DNA from: Albimonas sp963977235
GTDB taxonomy: Bacteria > Pseudomonadota > Alphaproteobacteria > Rhodobacterales > Rhodobacteraceae
DNA: 64,000 nucleotides
Reading direction: 5' to 3'
Assembly: GCF_963977235.1 (NCBI RefSeq)
Contig: NZ_CAXBOD010000018.1
Location: forward strand, 8,858-72,857
Shown: positions 17,330 through 26,679 of the stretch, in pieces
How positions within the stretch are numbered: position 1 is the first letter of the stretch
Layout of the letters: every line of letters begins with the position of its first letter
Translations under genes and position numbers: made by a program
The notes under the pieces: generated by a model
Database searches by the model: none
What the model was told of the DNA's origin: nothing
What the model saw: the letters and a program-made list of their open reading frames with translations, nothing else

Positions 17330-18637
17330 TTATTCGGCGGCCAGCTTCGTGGCGGCGCCCGACGCGCGGGCGGCCACGGCGGCCTCGAGAATGTCGAGCC
17401 CCTGGGTCAGGGTCTCGCGCTCAATGGTAAGCGGGCAGAGCACCTTGACCACTTCGTCGTGGGCGCCCGAGGTCTCGATGATCAGGCCGGCCTTGAAGCA
17501 ATCGGCGCAGATCGCCTCGGCGAGCTCGCCCGAGCCGACGTCCACGCCCTGCATCATGCCCCGGCCCTTCACGAAGGCCTCGGGGATCATGCCGGCGATG
17601 GCCGACAGGCGATGGTTCAGGATCTCGGCCTTTTCCTTCACCTCGTTGGAGAAGGCGTCGTCGGACCAGAACTTCTCCAGCGCCACGCGGGCGGTGATGA
17701 AGGCGTGGGTGTTGCCGCGGAAGGTGCCGTTGTGCTCGGCGGGCTTCCACACGTCCAGCTCCGGCTTCAGCAGCAGCGCCGCGAAGGGCAGGCCCATGCC
17801 CGAGAAGGACTTGGCGAGCGGGATCATGTCCGGCTCGACGCCCATCTCCTCGAAAGAGAAGAAGGTGCCGGTGCGCCCGCAGCCCGCCTGGATGTCGTCC
17901 AGGATCAGCAGGATGCCGTGCTTCTTGGCGATGCGGTCGAGGCCGCGCAGCCACTCGCCCGAGACGGCGTTCAGGCCGCCCTCGCCCTGCACCGGCTCCA
18001 GCAGGAACGCGGCCGGGTGGTCGAGGCCGGAGGAGGGATTCTCCAGCATCGCCTCGATCTGGGCGAGCGTGTCGACGCCTTCGCCGAACGCGCCCTCATA
18101 GGGCAGGCGGGTGACGCCCGAGAGCGCCATGCCCGCGCCGTTGCGCTTGCCGGCGTTGCCGGTCGCGGCCAGCGCGCCCAGCGTCATGCCGTGGAAGCCG
18201 TTGGTGAAGGCGACGATGTTCTCGCGCCCCGTGGTCTTGCGCGCGAGCTTCATCGCGGCCTCGACGGCGTTGGTGCCGGTCGGGCCGGTCATCATCACCT
18301 TGTGGTCCATGCCGCGGGGCTTGAGGATCAGCCGCTCGAACGTCTCGAGGAACGCCTGCTTGGGCCCGGTGTGGAAGTCGAGCGCGTGGCCGATGCCGTC
18401 CGCGGTCAGATGCTCGATCAGCGCCTGTTTCATGTCCGGGTCGTTGTGCCCGTAGTTCAGCGAGGAGCAGCCGGCGAGGAAGTCGATGTACTCGCGGCCC
18501 TCGGCGTCGGTCATCCGCGCGTTGCGCGCCGACACGAAGGACGTGGGGAACGAGCGGCAGTAGCTGCGCGCCTCGGACTCGCGGCGGGTGTAGATGCTGA
18601 AATCGGCCGTCTCGGCCGGGGTGCCGGTCGGGGTCAT
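17330..18637 (-). CDS. ectB: Diaminobutyrate-2-oxoglutarate transaminase EctB
   Basis: A 435-residue PLP aminotransferase (class III) with SSLNYGHNDPD, GPTGTNAVEAAMKLARK, LDDIQAGCGRTGTFFSFEE and the lysine region LAKSFSGMGLP. It converts aspartate semialdehyde and glutamate to 2,4-diaminobutyrate. The ATG at 18637 has a strong ribosome-binding site (GGGAGG). The open frame continues upstream to 19024, but that part is the shadow of ectA. The gene lies 98 bp after ectA and 10 bp before ectC. Confidence 0.97.
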   Translation of the reverse strand: MTPTGTPAETADFSIYTRRESEARSYCRSFPTSFVSARNARMTDAEGREYIDFLAGCSSLNYGHNDPDMKQALIEHLTADGIGHALDFHTGPKQAFLETFERLILKPRGMDHKVMMTGPTGTNAVEAAMKLARKTTGRENIVAFTNGFHGMTLGALAATGNAGKRNGAGMALSGVTRLPYEGAFGEGVDTLAQIEAMLENPSSGLDHPAAFLLEPVQGEGGLNAVSGEWLRGLDRIAKKHGILLILDDIQAGCGRTGTFFSFEEMGVEPDMIPLAKSFSGMGLPFAALLLKPELDVWKPAEHNGTFRGNTHAFITARVALEKFWSDDAFSNEVKEKAEILNHRLSAIAGMIPEAFVKGRGMMQGVDVGSGELAEAICADCFKAGLIIETSGAHDEVVKVLCPLTIERETLTQGLDILEAAVAARASGAATKLAAE

Positions 18638-18735
18638 GGGAAACCTCCCGTATCTGCTATGGTCTGGGTTCGTGGCCCTTCCGGGACCCGCGCGATCGGT
18701 GAGGACGCCGCGGATCCCGGTCGGTCTTCGGAGCT

Positions 18736-19263
18736 TCAGGCGGCGGCGGCCGCGAGCGCTCCGAACGGGCCGATGGTGACCATGTATTCCGTGTCGTGAC
18801 GGCCCTCGAAGTGGTCGTCGCGCTTGAAGTGGGGCTCGCGCTTCAGGCCGGCGTCCTGACGGTCGGCGAAGCGGCGGAACAGCGCCCAGCTCGCGTCGTT
18901 CGAGCGGGTGATGGTGGTCTTCAGCCGGGTGACGTCCTGGCAGACGTCGCGGTCGAGAAGCTCCTGGAGCATCTTGCCGGCCAGACCCATGCCGCGGGCG
19001 TTCTCGGAAACCGCCACTTGCCACACGAACAGCGTGTCAGGCTCCTGCGGGGGGATATAGGCCGAGATCCAGCCCAGCGCCTCGCCGTCCCGCTCCACCA
19101 GCACACAGGTGTCGGCGAAGTGATCGCACTGCAGAAGGTTGCAGTAGAGCGAGTTGCGGTCCAGCGGCTCGCAGTTCCGGATCAGGTCCCACACGGCAGC
19201 CCCGTCCTCGGCGGTCGGGATGCGGAAGGTCGGAAGATCGGTCTGGAGAGTGTCGCGGGGCAT
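18736..19263 (-). CDS. ectA: Diaminobutyrate acetyltransferase EctA
   Basis: A 175-residue GNAT acetyltransferase. It has the typical EctA opening FRIPTAEDGAAVWDLIRNCE, then LDRNSLYCNLLQCDHF, and the acetyl-CoA loop ARGMGLAGKM (Q/RxxGxG/A). It acetylates diaminobutyrate at the gamma amino group. I chose the ATG at 19263. An in-frame ATG at 19344, with AGGA upstream, would add 27 residues with no family match and remains possible. It is the first gene of the operon and diverges from the MarR regulator. Confidence 0.95.
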   Translation of the reverse strand: MPRDTLQTDLPTFRIPTAEDGAAVWDLIRNCEPLDRNSLYCNLLQCDHFADTCVLVERDGEALGWISAYIPPQEPDTLFVWQVAVSENARGMGLAGKMLQELLDRDVCQDVTRLKTTITRSNDASWALFRRFADRQDAGLKREPHFKRDDHFEGRHDTEYMVTIGPFGALAAAAA

Positions 19264-19456
19264 GGGTCCATCGTTGGTCGTTTCGGTTGATTGAAAGATA
19301 CGGGCCTGCCGAGAAATTTCAACCCCGAAGGAGTTTTTGCCCATTCCTGGGGCTCACCCGAATTCGTGCTTTGTGGATCAATGACTTGCGGTCCTTTGCG
19401 CTGCGCACTTTCGCGCCAGTAAACTTCATTTCGTAAATTTAATTTGGGCTGAGGGG
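19264..19456. promoter_or_regulatory. Divergent ectA/ectR control region
   Basis: This spacer is clearly more AT-rich than its surroundings. It holds the perfect palindromes TGCGCTGCGCA (19397-19407) and TAAATTTA (19434-19441), the latter inside an AT island CATTTCGTAAATTTAATTTG. Both promoters and the regulator's binding site must lie here. Which palindrome is bound cannot be told from sequence. Confidence 0.6.
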
Positions 19457-19492
19457 GTGGAAATCCTTCGGCGCCTGAACGAAATTCAGGTC

Positions 19493-20116
19493 ATGGCTTT
19501 AACTGAACGCTCCTTCGAATATGATGCCGCGAGATCTCTCGCCGCGGCGGCGCTGCCGCCTGTCCCTGGAACCGCTACGCCCATGCAGGACCGCGTGAAG
19601 CACTCGTTGGTGGCGCTGCGCCGGATCCTCCGCGCGACGGAGGGCTCGGCGCGTGCGCTGGCGCGGGAGACGGGGCTGACCACGCCCCAGCTGATGGTGC
19701 TCGACCACCTCGCCGAGCGCGCCGAGGCGACCCCCAAGACCATCGCCCAGGCGGTGGGCGTCGCCCAGGCCACCGCCACCGCCCTGATCGAGAAGCTCGA
19801 GGCGCGCGGCTTCGTCCGCCGCCGGCGCGGCGAGACCGACCGTCGCCAGTTCTGGCTGTCGCTGACGCCCGCGGGGCAGTCCGCGCTCGAGGCCGCGCCC
19901 GACCCGCTGCAGTCGCGCTTTGCCGAGAAATTCGACCGGCTGGCGGACTGGGAGCAGTCTATGCTGGTCGCCTCGCTCGAGCGTGTGGCCGCGCTGATGG
20001 AGGCGGCCGACGAGTCCCGCTCGGGCGAGGTCGCGCCGCTGCTGCACGCGGGCGACGTGGCCGAGCCGCATCCCGATCCGCGCGCCGAACGCCGGGGGCG
20101 CAACGGGCGCAACTGA
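19493..20116 (+). CDS. ectR: MarR family regulator of ectoine genes (EctR-type)
   Basis: A winged-helix MarR protein of about 207 residues. The recognition part reads TTPQLMVLDHLAE, then PKTIAQAVGVAQATATALIEKLEARGFVRRRRGETDRRQFWLSLTPAG, including the DRR wing. Its divergent position next to ectABC-ask matches EctR, a repressor of ectoine synthesis known from other halotolerant bacteria. Start choice is open: GTG at 19457, ATG at 19493, or ATG at 19583 (MQDRVKHSL), where family similarity begins. The C-terminal tail is Arg/Gly-rich. The regulatory role is inferred from position and family. Confidence 0.85.
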   Translation: MALTERSFEYDAARSLAAAALPPVPGTATPMQDRVKHSLVALRRILRATEGSARALARETGLTTPQLMVLDHLAERAEATPKTIAQAVGVAQATATALIEKLEARGFVRRRRGETDRRQFWLSLTPAGQSALEAAPDPLQSRFAEKFDRLADWEQSMLVASLERVAALMEAADESRSGEVAPLLHAGDVAEPHPDPRAERRGRNGRN

Positions 20117-20151
20117 GCGCGTCGCCCTGGGGCCGTGTCGGCCCGCGCCGC

Positions 20152-20574
20152 TCAGAGCGGCGGCAGCCGCGGCGCGCCGGCATCGAGCTGCGCCCGCAGC
20201 GCCGCCAGCGCCAGGCCCGCCGCGCGCGCATCCGCCTGCTTCGCCGACGCCTCGAGCGCGTTGAGCAGCCGCCCGAGTCCCGGGAACCCCAGCAGCTGGG
20301 CGTGACCGGCCGCGGCATGCGCGCGTCGGCCAAGCCCGGTCCAGGCGTCCGTCTCGGCAGCCTCGGGCAGAGGCGGCGCGCCGGCGCCCGCCAGCCCGTC
20401 GAGCGCGGCGCGCAGTCCCGCGACATGGGCGCCCAGCCGATCAGGATCCATCACCGCCAGCAGGTCCGCAAGCCGCGCCTCGTCCATCGGTTCTGGCGTC
20501 ATCCGGGAGGCGGGCGGGGCGCGTTCGGGGACTGGCGGCCCGCCCGCGGGCTCGTCCCTGGGTTCGAGCGTCAT
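20152..20574 (-). CDS. Hpt-domain phosphotransfer protein
   Basis: A 140-residue helical protein with one Hpt-like block, RRAHAAAGHAQLLGFPGLGRLL. It matches the HxxxGxxxxxG pattern in which the histidine accepts phosphate, although the usual Lys after the histidine is Ala. The start codon overlaps the stop of the hybrid kinase (20571-20574), so it is the last step of the same phosphorelay: kinase His to receiver Asp to Hpt His. No cognate DNA-binding response regulator is encoded in the window. The Pro-rich first 25 residues are probably disordered. Confidence 0.7.
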   Translation of the reverse strand: MTLEPRDEPAGGPPVPERAPPASRMTPEPMDEARLADLLAVMDPDRLGAHVAGLRAALDGLAGAGAPPLPEAAETDAWTGLGRRAHAAAGHAQLLGFPGLGRLLNALEASAKQADARAAGLALAALRAQLDAGAPRLPPL

Positions 20575-23223
20575 GGCACGGCCTCCTTGGGGTTGGGGTC
20601 GCGGTCCGGATCGGCGGCGGCCCGCGGGGCGTCCTCGCGGCCGCGCAGGATCGCGGCGATGCGGTCGGGCGACAGCGGCTTGGACAGGATGTGGTCGATG
20701 CCCTGCGCGCGGACCTCGGCCACCACGTCTTCGTCGGCGTAGGCGGTCAGCGCCACCACCAGGCTGTCGCGCGAGCCGCCGGGCGCGGCGCGCAGGGCGC
20801 GGGCCACGTCGGCCCCGGTGCCGTCGGGAAGCTGCAGGTCCAGAAGCACCAGATCGTAGGCCTTCGCCACGCCCATCGCGGCGGCGCTTGCGGCTGTGGC
20901 GGCGTGTTCGGCCGCAAAGCCGGCGCGGCGGAGCTGGGCGAGCGTCACCTCGGCCAGCAGCGGATCGTCCTCGACCAGCAGCACCGAGACGCCGCCCCCG
21001 TCCATCGCGGCCATCGCCGGGCGCGCGCGCCGGCCCGGGGGGGACGCCGGCGCGACCCGCGTCGAGAACCAGAAGATCGAGCCGCCGCCGGGACGCGCGC
21101 GATGCTCGATCTCGCCTCCCATGCCGGCCAGGATCCGCCGGCAGATCGCCAGCCCCAGGCCCAGCCCGCGCGTCGCGGTGCGCCGTTCGGCCGAGGGGCT
21201 GCGGCCGGGGGCGGCGGCGGGCGGCGCCAGCAGCGGGGCGGGCGGCGACCAGGCGGTGGGCTCGGGTCCGCCGGGGCCGCTGTCCCCCGGGCCTTGCCCT
21301 GCTCCGGGGCCGGCGCGGCGGCGGGCGGCGCCCCAGTGCTGGCGGAACGGCTCGAAGATCAGGGCGCGCGCCTCGGGGGGGACGCCGGGGCCAGTGTCCT
21401 CGACCTCGACCAGCAGGCGGCGGCGGCCTTCGGGGTCAGGCTCCGAGAGGAAGGCGCGCAAGGCGACGTGCCCCTCGCGGGTGAACTTCAGCGCATTGGT
21501 CAGCAGGTTCTCGGCCACCTGGCGCAGGCGCACCCGGTCGGCGCGCACCCAGGCGCCGCGCAGGGCCGAGAGATCCGAGCGGAAGGCGAGCCCGCGGGCC
21601 TGCGCCCGCGGCGCGGTGGCCACGCACACGGCGTCGAACAGGTCATGAAGCTCGAAATCCTGGGTCTTGCTCTCGAGCGTGCCGCCGGTGACGGCGGCGA
21701 ACTCGAACACGTCCTCGGACATGGTGGCGATCACCTCGGCCGCCTGGCGCGCGTTGGAGAGGTGACGGCGTCGGGCGCGCGCCTCGTCCTCGGCAGGGGG
21801 CAGGGCGCCTCCGGCAGGTCGGTCCGCGGCGGAAGGGTCGTCTGAGGGATCCTCGGGCGCGTCGTCGCCGGCGAGCTCCAGCGCGCCGACGAGGGCGGCG
21901 ATCGGGGTGCGCAGTTCGTGGCCGATGACCGCCAGCATCTCCGAACGCTCGGCCGACAGCGCCTCGGCCCGGTCGCGGGCGGCGACCAGGTCGGTGACGT
22001 CGGCGACGGTGATCATGTAGCCCCCCGCGGTGCGCCGACCGCTCTCGACCAGCAGCTTGCGGCCGTCGGCGCGCACCTGAAGGCGACGCTCGCGCGCCGA
22101 GCCGTAGGGCGCGGCCTCGGCCTCGGCCCAGGCGGCCTCGCGGCCCTGCGCCTCGGGGGCGTGGGCGGCGACGGCGGCGAAATGTTCGCGCGCGGTCAGC
22201 CCCTCGGCCCAGGCGACGCCGCCGACCGCGTGCAGGGCGTGGAATCCCTCGTTGCACTGGCGCAGCCGTCCGCCCTCGTCGAAGAAGGCAATGCCGTTCG
22301 ACGAGGCGCCGAGCGCCGCGTCGAAGCGGGCGCGGGCCGCCAGCAGTCGTCTGGCGAGGCGCAGCACGAAGCGCAGCGCCAGCGCCGTGGCGAGGCCCGT
22401 GGCCAGCACCAGCAGCGCGAAGCGGATCTGCTGGCGGCGCTTGCGCTCGCGCAGTTCGCTCAGCGCCTGGAACAGCTGCGGGCGCAGGCGCAGTTCGTCG
22501 TCGTAGACGGCGCGGCCCATGCGGCGCACCGGCTCGACCCAGGCGTGGACAAAGTCCTGCATGGCCGCGAGCGCGGCCTGCGTGCCCGGGGGCGGCGCCA
22601 GGGGCGGGGGGCCGGACGGGGCGAGCCCGAGCCGCGCGTCCAGCGCCTCGAGGTCGGCCATCAGCGCGGCGAGGTTCGCGACATGCGCCTGCCCGTCGCG
22701 GGCGACCCGGACGCGGGAGAGGAAGCTCTCGGTCGTCAGCAGGTCGAGCCGGCTCCACATGATGTCGTACTGCAGGGCGATGGCGTCGGGGATGGCGGGC
22801 GGGCCCGGCGCGTGGGGGCCCGGGTCGGGGGGGGAGCGGCGCGTCCGGGGCCAAGGCCGGATCTGCGCGTTGCGTGCGGGCGATGCGGTCGGCGAGGCGC
22901 AGCATCTCGTTCTCGGCCTGGTGCGAGAGCCAGGAGACCGCGCCCTCGACGATGGCCGCGCGGCTTTCCTCGAGTTTCTGGGTGGCGCGGAAATCGACGC
23001 TGGCCGACCAGGACATCACCCCGAAGATCGCGACGGCCGCCGCCGCCACCGGGATCGGCAGCAGGTCCAGCCAGCGCCGACCGCGGTCGGAGGTGGTCAG
23101 CCAGCGCCGGGCCTTTGACGAGGCCGCGAGCCCGCGGTCGACGCGGGTCAAGACCGCAGCCCCGCGCCTGGCGCGGGCCAGGATCGCCAGCCAGCGCCTA
23201 GCGCGGGCCAAAATCAATCGCAT
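20571..23223 (-). CDS. Hybrid sensor histidine kinase, interrupted by an apparent frameshift
   Basis: Two frames together make one kinase. From 23223 the first frame gives an Arg-rich leader with repeated ARRWL, a membrane segment (LLPIPVAAAAVAIFGVMSW) and the start of a periplasmic sensor. It stops making sense at a run of eight Gs (22827-22834). Removing one base joins it to the second frame, which reads PGPPAIPDAIALQYDIMWSR and runs to 20571. Domains then follow: sensor remainder, second membrane helix, PAS, HisKA (GHELRTPIAAL), HATPase (ENLLTNALKF, DTGPGVP, GLGLGLAI) and receiver (LLVEDDPL, phosphoacceptor in VLLDLQLPDG). Low-complexity insertions sit in the HisKA hairpin and in the ATP lid. 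Either the assembly has an indel or the gene is phase-switched or broken. A product starting at the ATG at 22760 would lack the first membrane segment. Confidence 0.75.
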
Positions 23224-23740
23224 TGACCTGCCAGATCCACATGTGGGTGTTGTCGGTGGCGGCGAGCTCGGGGCGCGCCTCGGAGGGGAACACCAGCCAG
23301 ATCGGGCCCTTGTCGCGCACCGACATGGTCTTGCCGTCCATCTTCAGCGCCAGCACCCCGCCGCTGGCGATCACTTGGGCCGCGTCGAGCGTGATCTGGT
23401 AGGCGTTCAGCGCGGTCAGGGCCACGGGCCCCTCCGACACGCCGACGCGGGCGGCGAGGTCGGCGAAGGGCACGCCTTCGAACACCACCACGCCCTCGGT
23501 CCAGGGGGTGACGGCGCGGACCTGCGTCTGGGGCATGGCGGCGAGGTCGGCGAGCGAGATCGAGGTCGCCTGCTCCGCCCCCTGGCCATTGACCCGGACC
23601 GCGAGGTCCAGCGAGGAGGCCGCTGCGGGCGGCGCCCCGAGCGCGGCGACGCCGGCCGTGGCGATCACCCCGGCGGGCGCGAGAAGGCAGGCCGCCCACA
23701 CGGCGAAGGCGGAAAGGCGGGAGGGCAGGGGGCTCGGCAT
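23198..23740 (-). CDS. Exported molybdopterin-binding-domain (sulfite-oxidase fold) protein
   Basis: A 180-residue protein with a signal peptide (hydrophobic AVWAACLLAPAGVIATAGVAAL). One domain resembles the molybdopterin-binding oxidoreductase fold (SUOX-like): VFEGVPFADLAARVGV, YQITLDAAQVIASGGVLA, and WIWQVNAIDF at the end. The cofactor-ligating Cys typical of active sulfite oxidases is absent, so it may bind a ligand rather than catalyse. The stop overlaps the start of the hybrid kinase by 26 bp, so it may serve as a periplasmic partner or sensor component. I placed the start at 23740 because the longer frame to 23932 is the shadow of the permease gene. Confidence 0.65.
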   Translation of the reverse strand: MPSPLPSRLSAFAVWAACLLAPAGVIATAGVAALGAPPAAASSLDLAVRVNGQGAEQATSISLADLAAMPQTQVRAVTPWTEGVVVFEGVPFADLAARVGVSEGPVALTALNAYQITLDAAQVIASGGVLALKMDGKTMSVRDKGPIWLVFPSEARPELAATDNTHMWIWQVNAIDFGPR

Positions 23741-23829
23741 CTGGCGAAGGCTCCGGGACTGCGGACGCGGGCGAGGGCGCCGCCCCGCGTGCGGCCGGCG
23801 CCCTCGCCCGGGTTCTGGCCCGGAATCCG

Positions 23830-24912
23830 CTAAGGCTTGGTTACGCCGGACCCCGCTCGTCCCTGGCGCAGGCGGCCGACCACGCCCGCGGGGAAGAAGT
23901 AGATCGAGGCGATGAACAGCAGCCCCAGCCACAGCAGCCAGCGGTCGGGGTTCATCAGGTCGGGGACCAGCGGCAGACCCGCGGTCGCCTCGGCGGCGCC
24001 GGCCATGACCGCCTGCAGATAGTTCTGCGCCAGCACCAGCAGCGTCGCCCCGATGGCCGCGCCATAGAGAGTGCCCATGCCCCCGATCACCACCATCAGC
24101 AGCACGTCGATCATGATCTCGAAGCCCATCGCCGTGCCGGGGCCGACATAGCGCAGCCAGATCGCGAACAGCGAGCCCGCCAGCGCCGCGCAGGCCGCCG
24201 ACAGGCAGGTGGCGATGGTGCGATAGGCGACGACGCGGTAGCCGATCGCCTCGGCGCGGAAGTCGTTCTCGCGGATCGCCTGCAGGACCCGCCCGAAGGG
24301 GGAGTTCACCACCCGCAACAGGACGAGGAAGATCAGCAGGGAGCCGCCGAAGACGAGGTAATAGTTCAGCAATTTCCCGTTCATCGCGACGCCGAGGATG
24401 CGGACGTCCGCGAACTTGTAAGCCGGCGTCAGCTCCCGCGGGATCGAGAACGACAGGCCGTCCTCGCCCCCGGTCAGCGCGCTGAGCTGGCTGACCAGCA
24501 CCGCCACGGCCGAGGCGACCGCAAGCGTGATCATGGCAAAGAAGATCGCCCGCACCCGCAGGCTGAACAGGCCGATCGCCAGCGCCACAACGGCGGCGGC
24601 GAGCGCGCCGGCGAGCGTGCCGACCACGACCGGCAAGAAGCCCCGCTCCATGTTCTCGCAGGCGAGCGCCACGCCGTAGGCGCCCATGCCGAAGAACATC
24701 GTGTGCGCGAAGCTGACGATCCCCGCGTAGCCCAGCATCAGGTCGTAGGAGGCCGCGAGCGCAATGAACACCGAGATGCGCGCCGCGGTCTCGAGGCTGC
24801 GGGTGCCGGGGAACAGGAACGGCGCCAGCGCCAGCCCCACGAAGATGACCAGCAGCACCAGCGACAGCGCGCGGGAGCGGGGCAGGTCGCCCGAGAGAAC
24901 GCGGCTCAGCAT
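23830..24912 (-). CDS. livM: HAAT-type ABC transporter permease LivM, second system
   Basis: A 360-residue membrane protein with about ten hydrophobic segments. It has the LivM block SYDLMLGYAGIVSFAHTMFFGMGAYG and the cytoplasmic loop GRVLQAIRENDFRAEAIGY. With the next gene it forms the pore of a second importer that is not closely related to the one at 5.4-8.8 kb. It is the last gene of the transcript binding protein-livG-livF-livH-livM, 7 bp after livH. Confidence 0.92.
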   Translation of the reverse strand: MLSRVLSGDLPRSRALSLVLLVIFVGLALAPFLFPGTRSLETAARISVFIALAASYDLMLGYAGIVSFAHTMFFGMGAYGVALACENMERGFLPVVVGTLAGALAAAVVALAIGLFSLRVRAIFFAMITLAVASAVAVLVSQLSALTGGEDGLSFSIPRELTPAYKFADVRILGVAMNGKLLNYYLVFGGSLLIFLVLLRVVNSPFGRVLQAIRENDFRAEAIGYRVVAYRTIATCLSAACAALAGSLFAIWLRYVGPGTAMGFEIMIDVLLMVVIGGMGTLYGAAIGATLLVLAQNYLQAVMAGAAEATAGLPLVPDLMNPDRWLLWLGLLFIASIYFFPAGVVGRLRQGRAGSGVTKP

Positions 24913-24919
24913 CGGCCCC

Positions 24920-25954
24920 TCACTTCGCCTTGACCACGGGGGTCATCCCCTGCGGGCGCCACATCAGGATCGCGGCCATCAGGCCGATGTTCGAGATCAG
25001 CGCGACCTTGGGCGCAAGGAAGGCCACATAGTTCTGCAACAGCCCCACCATCAGCGCGGCGATGAAGCAGCCCTCGACCGAGCCGAGGCCCCCGATGATG
25101 ATCACGATGAACACCAGGATCATCGTCTCCTGCCCCATGTGGGCGGTGATCACCTGCTCGTAGAGGCCCCACATCACGCCGCCGAGGCCGGCCAGCGCCG
25201 AGCCCGCCACGAAGACGCCGATGAAGACGCGCTCGATGCGGTAGCCCAGGGCCTGCACCATCTCGCCGTTCTCGACGCCCGCGCGCACGATCAGGCCGAT
25301 GCGGGTGCGCTTGAGGGTCAGGCGCAGGGCGAGGAACACGATCAGGCCGAGCGCCACGGCGACCAGGCGGTATTTCTCGAGCGCGGCGCCGGCGAAGGTC
25401 ACGGCGCCCTGGAAGGCGGCGGGACGCTCGATGAAGATCTCGACCGGGCCCCAGATCACGTAGATCAGCTGCTCGACCACGATCAGCCCGCCCATGGTGA
25501 CCAGGATCTGCTTGAGGTGGGCGCCGTAGACGGGGCGCACGATCACCCGCTCGAACGCGTAGCCCATCACGCCGGTGGCGAGCATCGCGCAGGCCACCGC
25601 CAGCAGGATCGCGAAGCCGTTGAGCCAGATCGAGGCCTCGGCCGTCATGCCGGGCATCAGCATCAGCGCGGTGACGCCCACGAAGGCGCCGACCGAGACG
25701 AACGCGCCGTGGCCGAAGTTGATCACGTCCATCAGCCCGAAGACCAGCGTCATGCCCGCGGCCATGGTGAAGATCATCATGCCCATCGCGAGCCCCGACA
25801 CGGTCAGCGTCAGCCACGAGGAATTCTGGTCGATCGCCAGCCACCCCAGGGCCGCCAGCGCCAGCAGCAGCAGCACCGGCGCGTGGGGCGAGAGCCGGTC
25901 CCCCAGCGAGGCCTTCGAGAAGGTCGGCCGGTGTTCGGGCGCGATCTCGGTCAT
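24920..25954 (-). CDS. livH: HAAT-type ABC transporter permease LivH, second system
   Basis: A 344-residue permease with a cytoplasmic N-terminal tail of about 25 residues. The LivH signature GMTLVFGLMDVINFGHGAFVSVGAF is present, with the loop LIVRAGVENGEMVQALGYRIERVF. The start at 25954 overlaps the livF stop as ATGA; a much longer open frame beyond it is a shadow of livF. It should form the translocation path with the downstream LivM. Confidence 0.92.
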   Translation of the reverse strand: MTEIAPEHRPTFSKASLGDRLSPHAPVLLLLALAALGWLAIDQNSSWLTLTVSGLAMGMMIFTMAAGMTLVFGLMDVINFGHGAFVSVGAFVGVTALMLMPGMTAEASIWLNGFAILLAVACAMLATGVMGYAFERVIVRPVYGAHLKQILVTMGGLIVVEQLIYVIWGPVEIFIERPAAFQGAVTFAGAALEKYRLVAVALGLIVFLALRLTLKRTRIGLIVRAGVENGEMVQALGYRIERVFIGVFVAGSALAGLGGVMWGLYEQVITAHMGQETMILVFIVIIIGGLGSVEGCFIAALMVGLLQNYVAFLAPKVALISNIGLMAAILMWRPQGMTPVVKAK

Positions 25955-26679
25955 CCGTGGCCCCCTTCCATGCTGAGGCCCATCAGTTTCTCCTGCAGGG
26001 CGGCGTCGGCCGACAGCGTCGCCATCGCGCCCGACCACACGATCTTTCCGTCGTCCATCACCGCGGCGTGGTCGCCAAGCGCCCGGGCCATCGAGAAATT
26101 CTGCTCCACCAGCAGGATGGTCGCGCCGGCCGCCTTCAGATCCTTCAGCGCCCGGACCAGCGTGCCGACGATGGCGGGGGCGAGGCCCTTGGAGGGTTCG
26201 TCGATCAGGTAGAGGCGGCGTTCCTCGCACACCGCGCGCGCGACCGAGAGCATCTGCTTCTGTCCGCCCGAGAGATTGCCCGCCGGCAGCTTCCAGAAGG
26301 TCTTCAGCGGCGGGAAGACCGAGAAGATCCACTCCAGCCGCGCCGCGTCGAGCGGCCCGGAGACGGCGGCCAGCACCATGTTCTCCTCGACCGTGAGGTC
26401 GGAGAAGACGCCCATGTTCTCGGGCACCAGCGACACGCCCGCCCGCGCGATGACGGGGGTGGGGAGGGCGGCGATGTCCCGCCCCTCGAGCAGGATGCGC
26501 CCCTGCCGGGCGCGCCACAGGCCCATGATGGTGCGCAGGGTGGTGGTCTTGCCCGCGCCGTTGCGGCCGAGCAGCATGGTGACCTGGCCGGCGGGCGCCT
26601 CGAGGTCCACGCCCTGCAGGATGTGGTACTGCTCGATGTCGGCGAACACGCCCTCGAGGCGCAGCAGAGGCTCAGACAT
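25951..26679 (-). CDS. livF: HAAT-type ABC transporter ATPase LivF, second system
   Basis: A 242-residue ATPase with Walker A GRNGAGKTT, signature NLSGGQKQMLSVARAV and Walker B LYLIDEPSKGLAP. The short C-terminus and order match LivF. It overlaps livH by 4 bp and livG by 8 bp, so the four genes are tightly coupled. Confidence 0.92.
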   Translation of the reverse strand: MSEPLLRLEGVFADIEQYHILQGVDLEAPAGQVTMLLGRNGAGKTTTLRTIMGLWRARQGRILLEGRDIAALPTPVIARAGVSLVPENMGVFSDLTVEENMVLAAVSGPLDAARLEWIFSVFPPLKTFWKLPAGNLSGGQKQMLSVARAVCEERRLYLIDEPSKGLAPAIVGTLVRALKDLKAAGATILLVEQNFSMARALGDHAAVMDDGKIVWSGAMATLSADAALQEKLMGLSMEGGHG

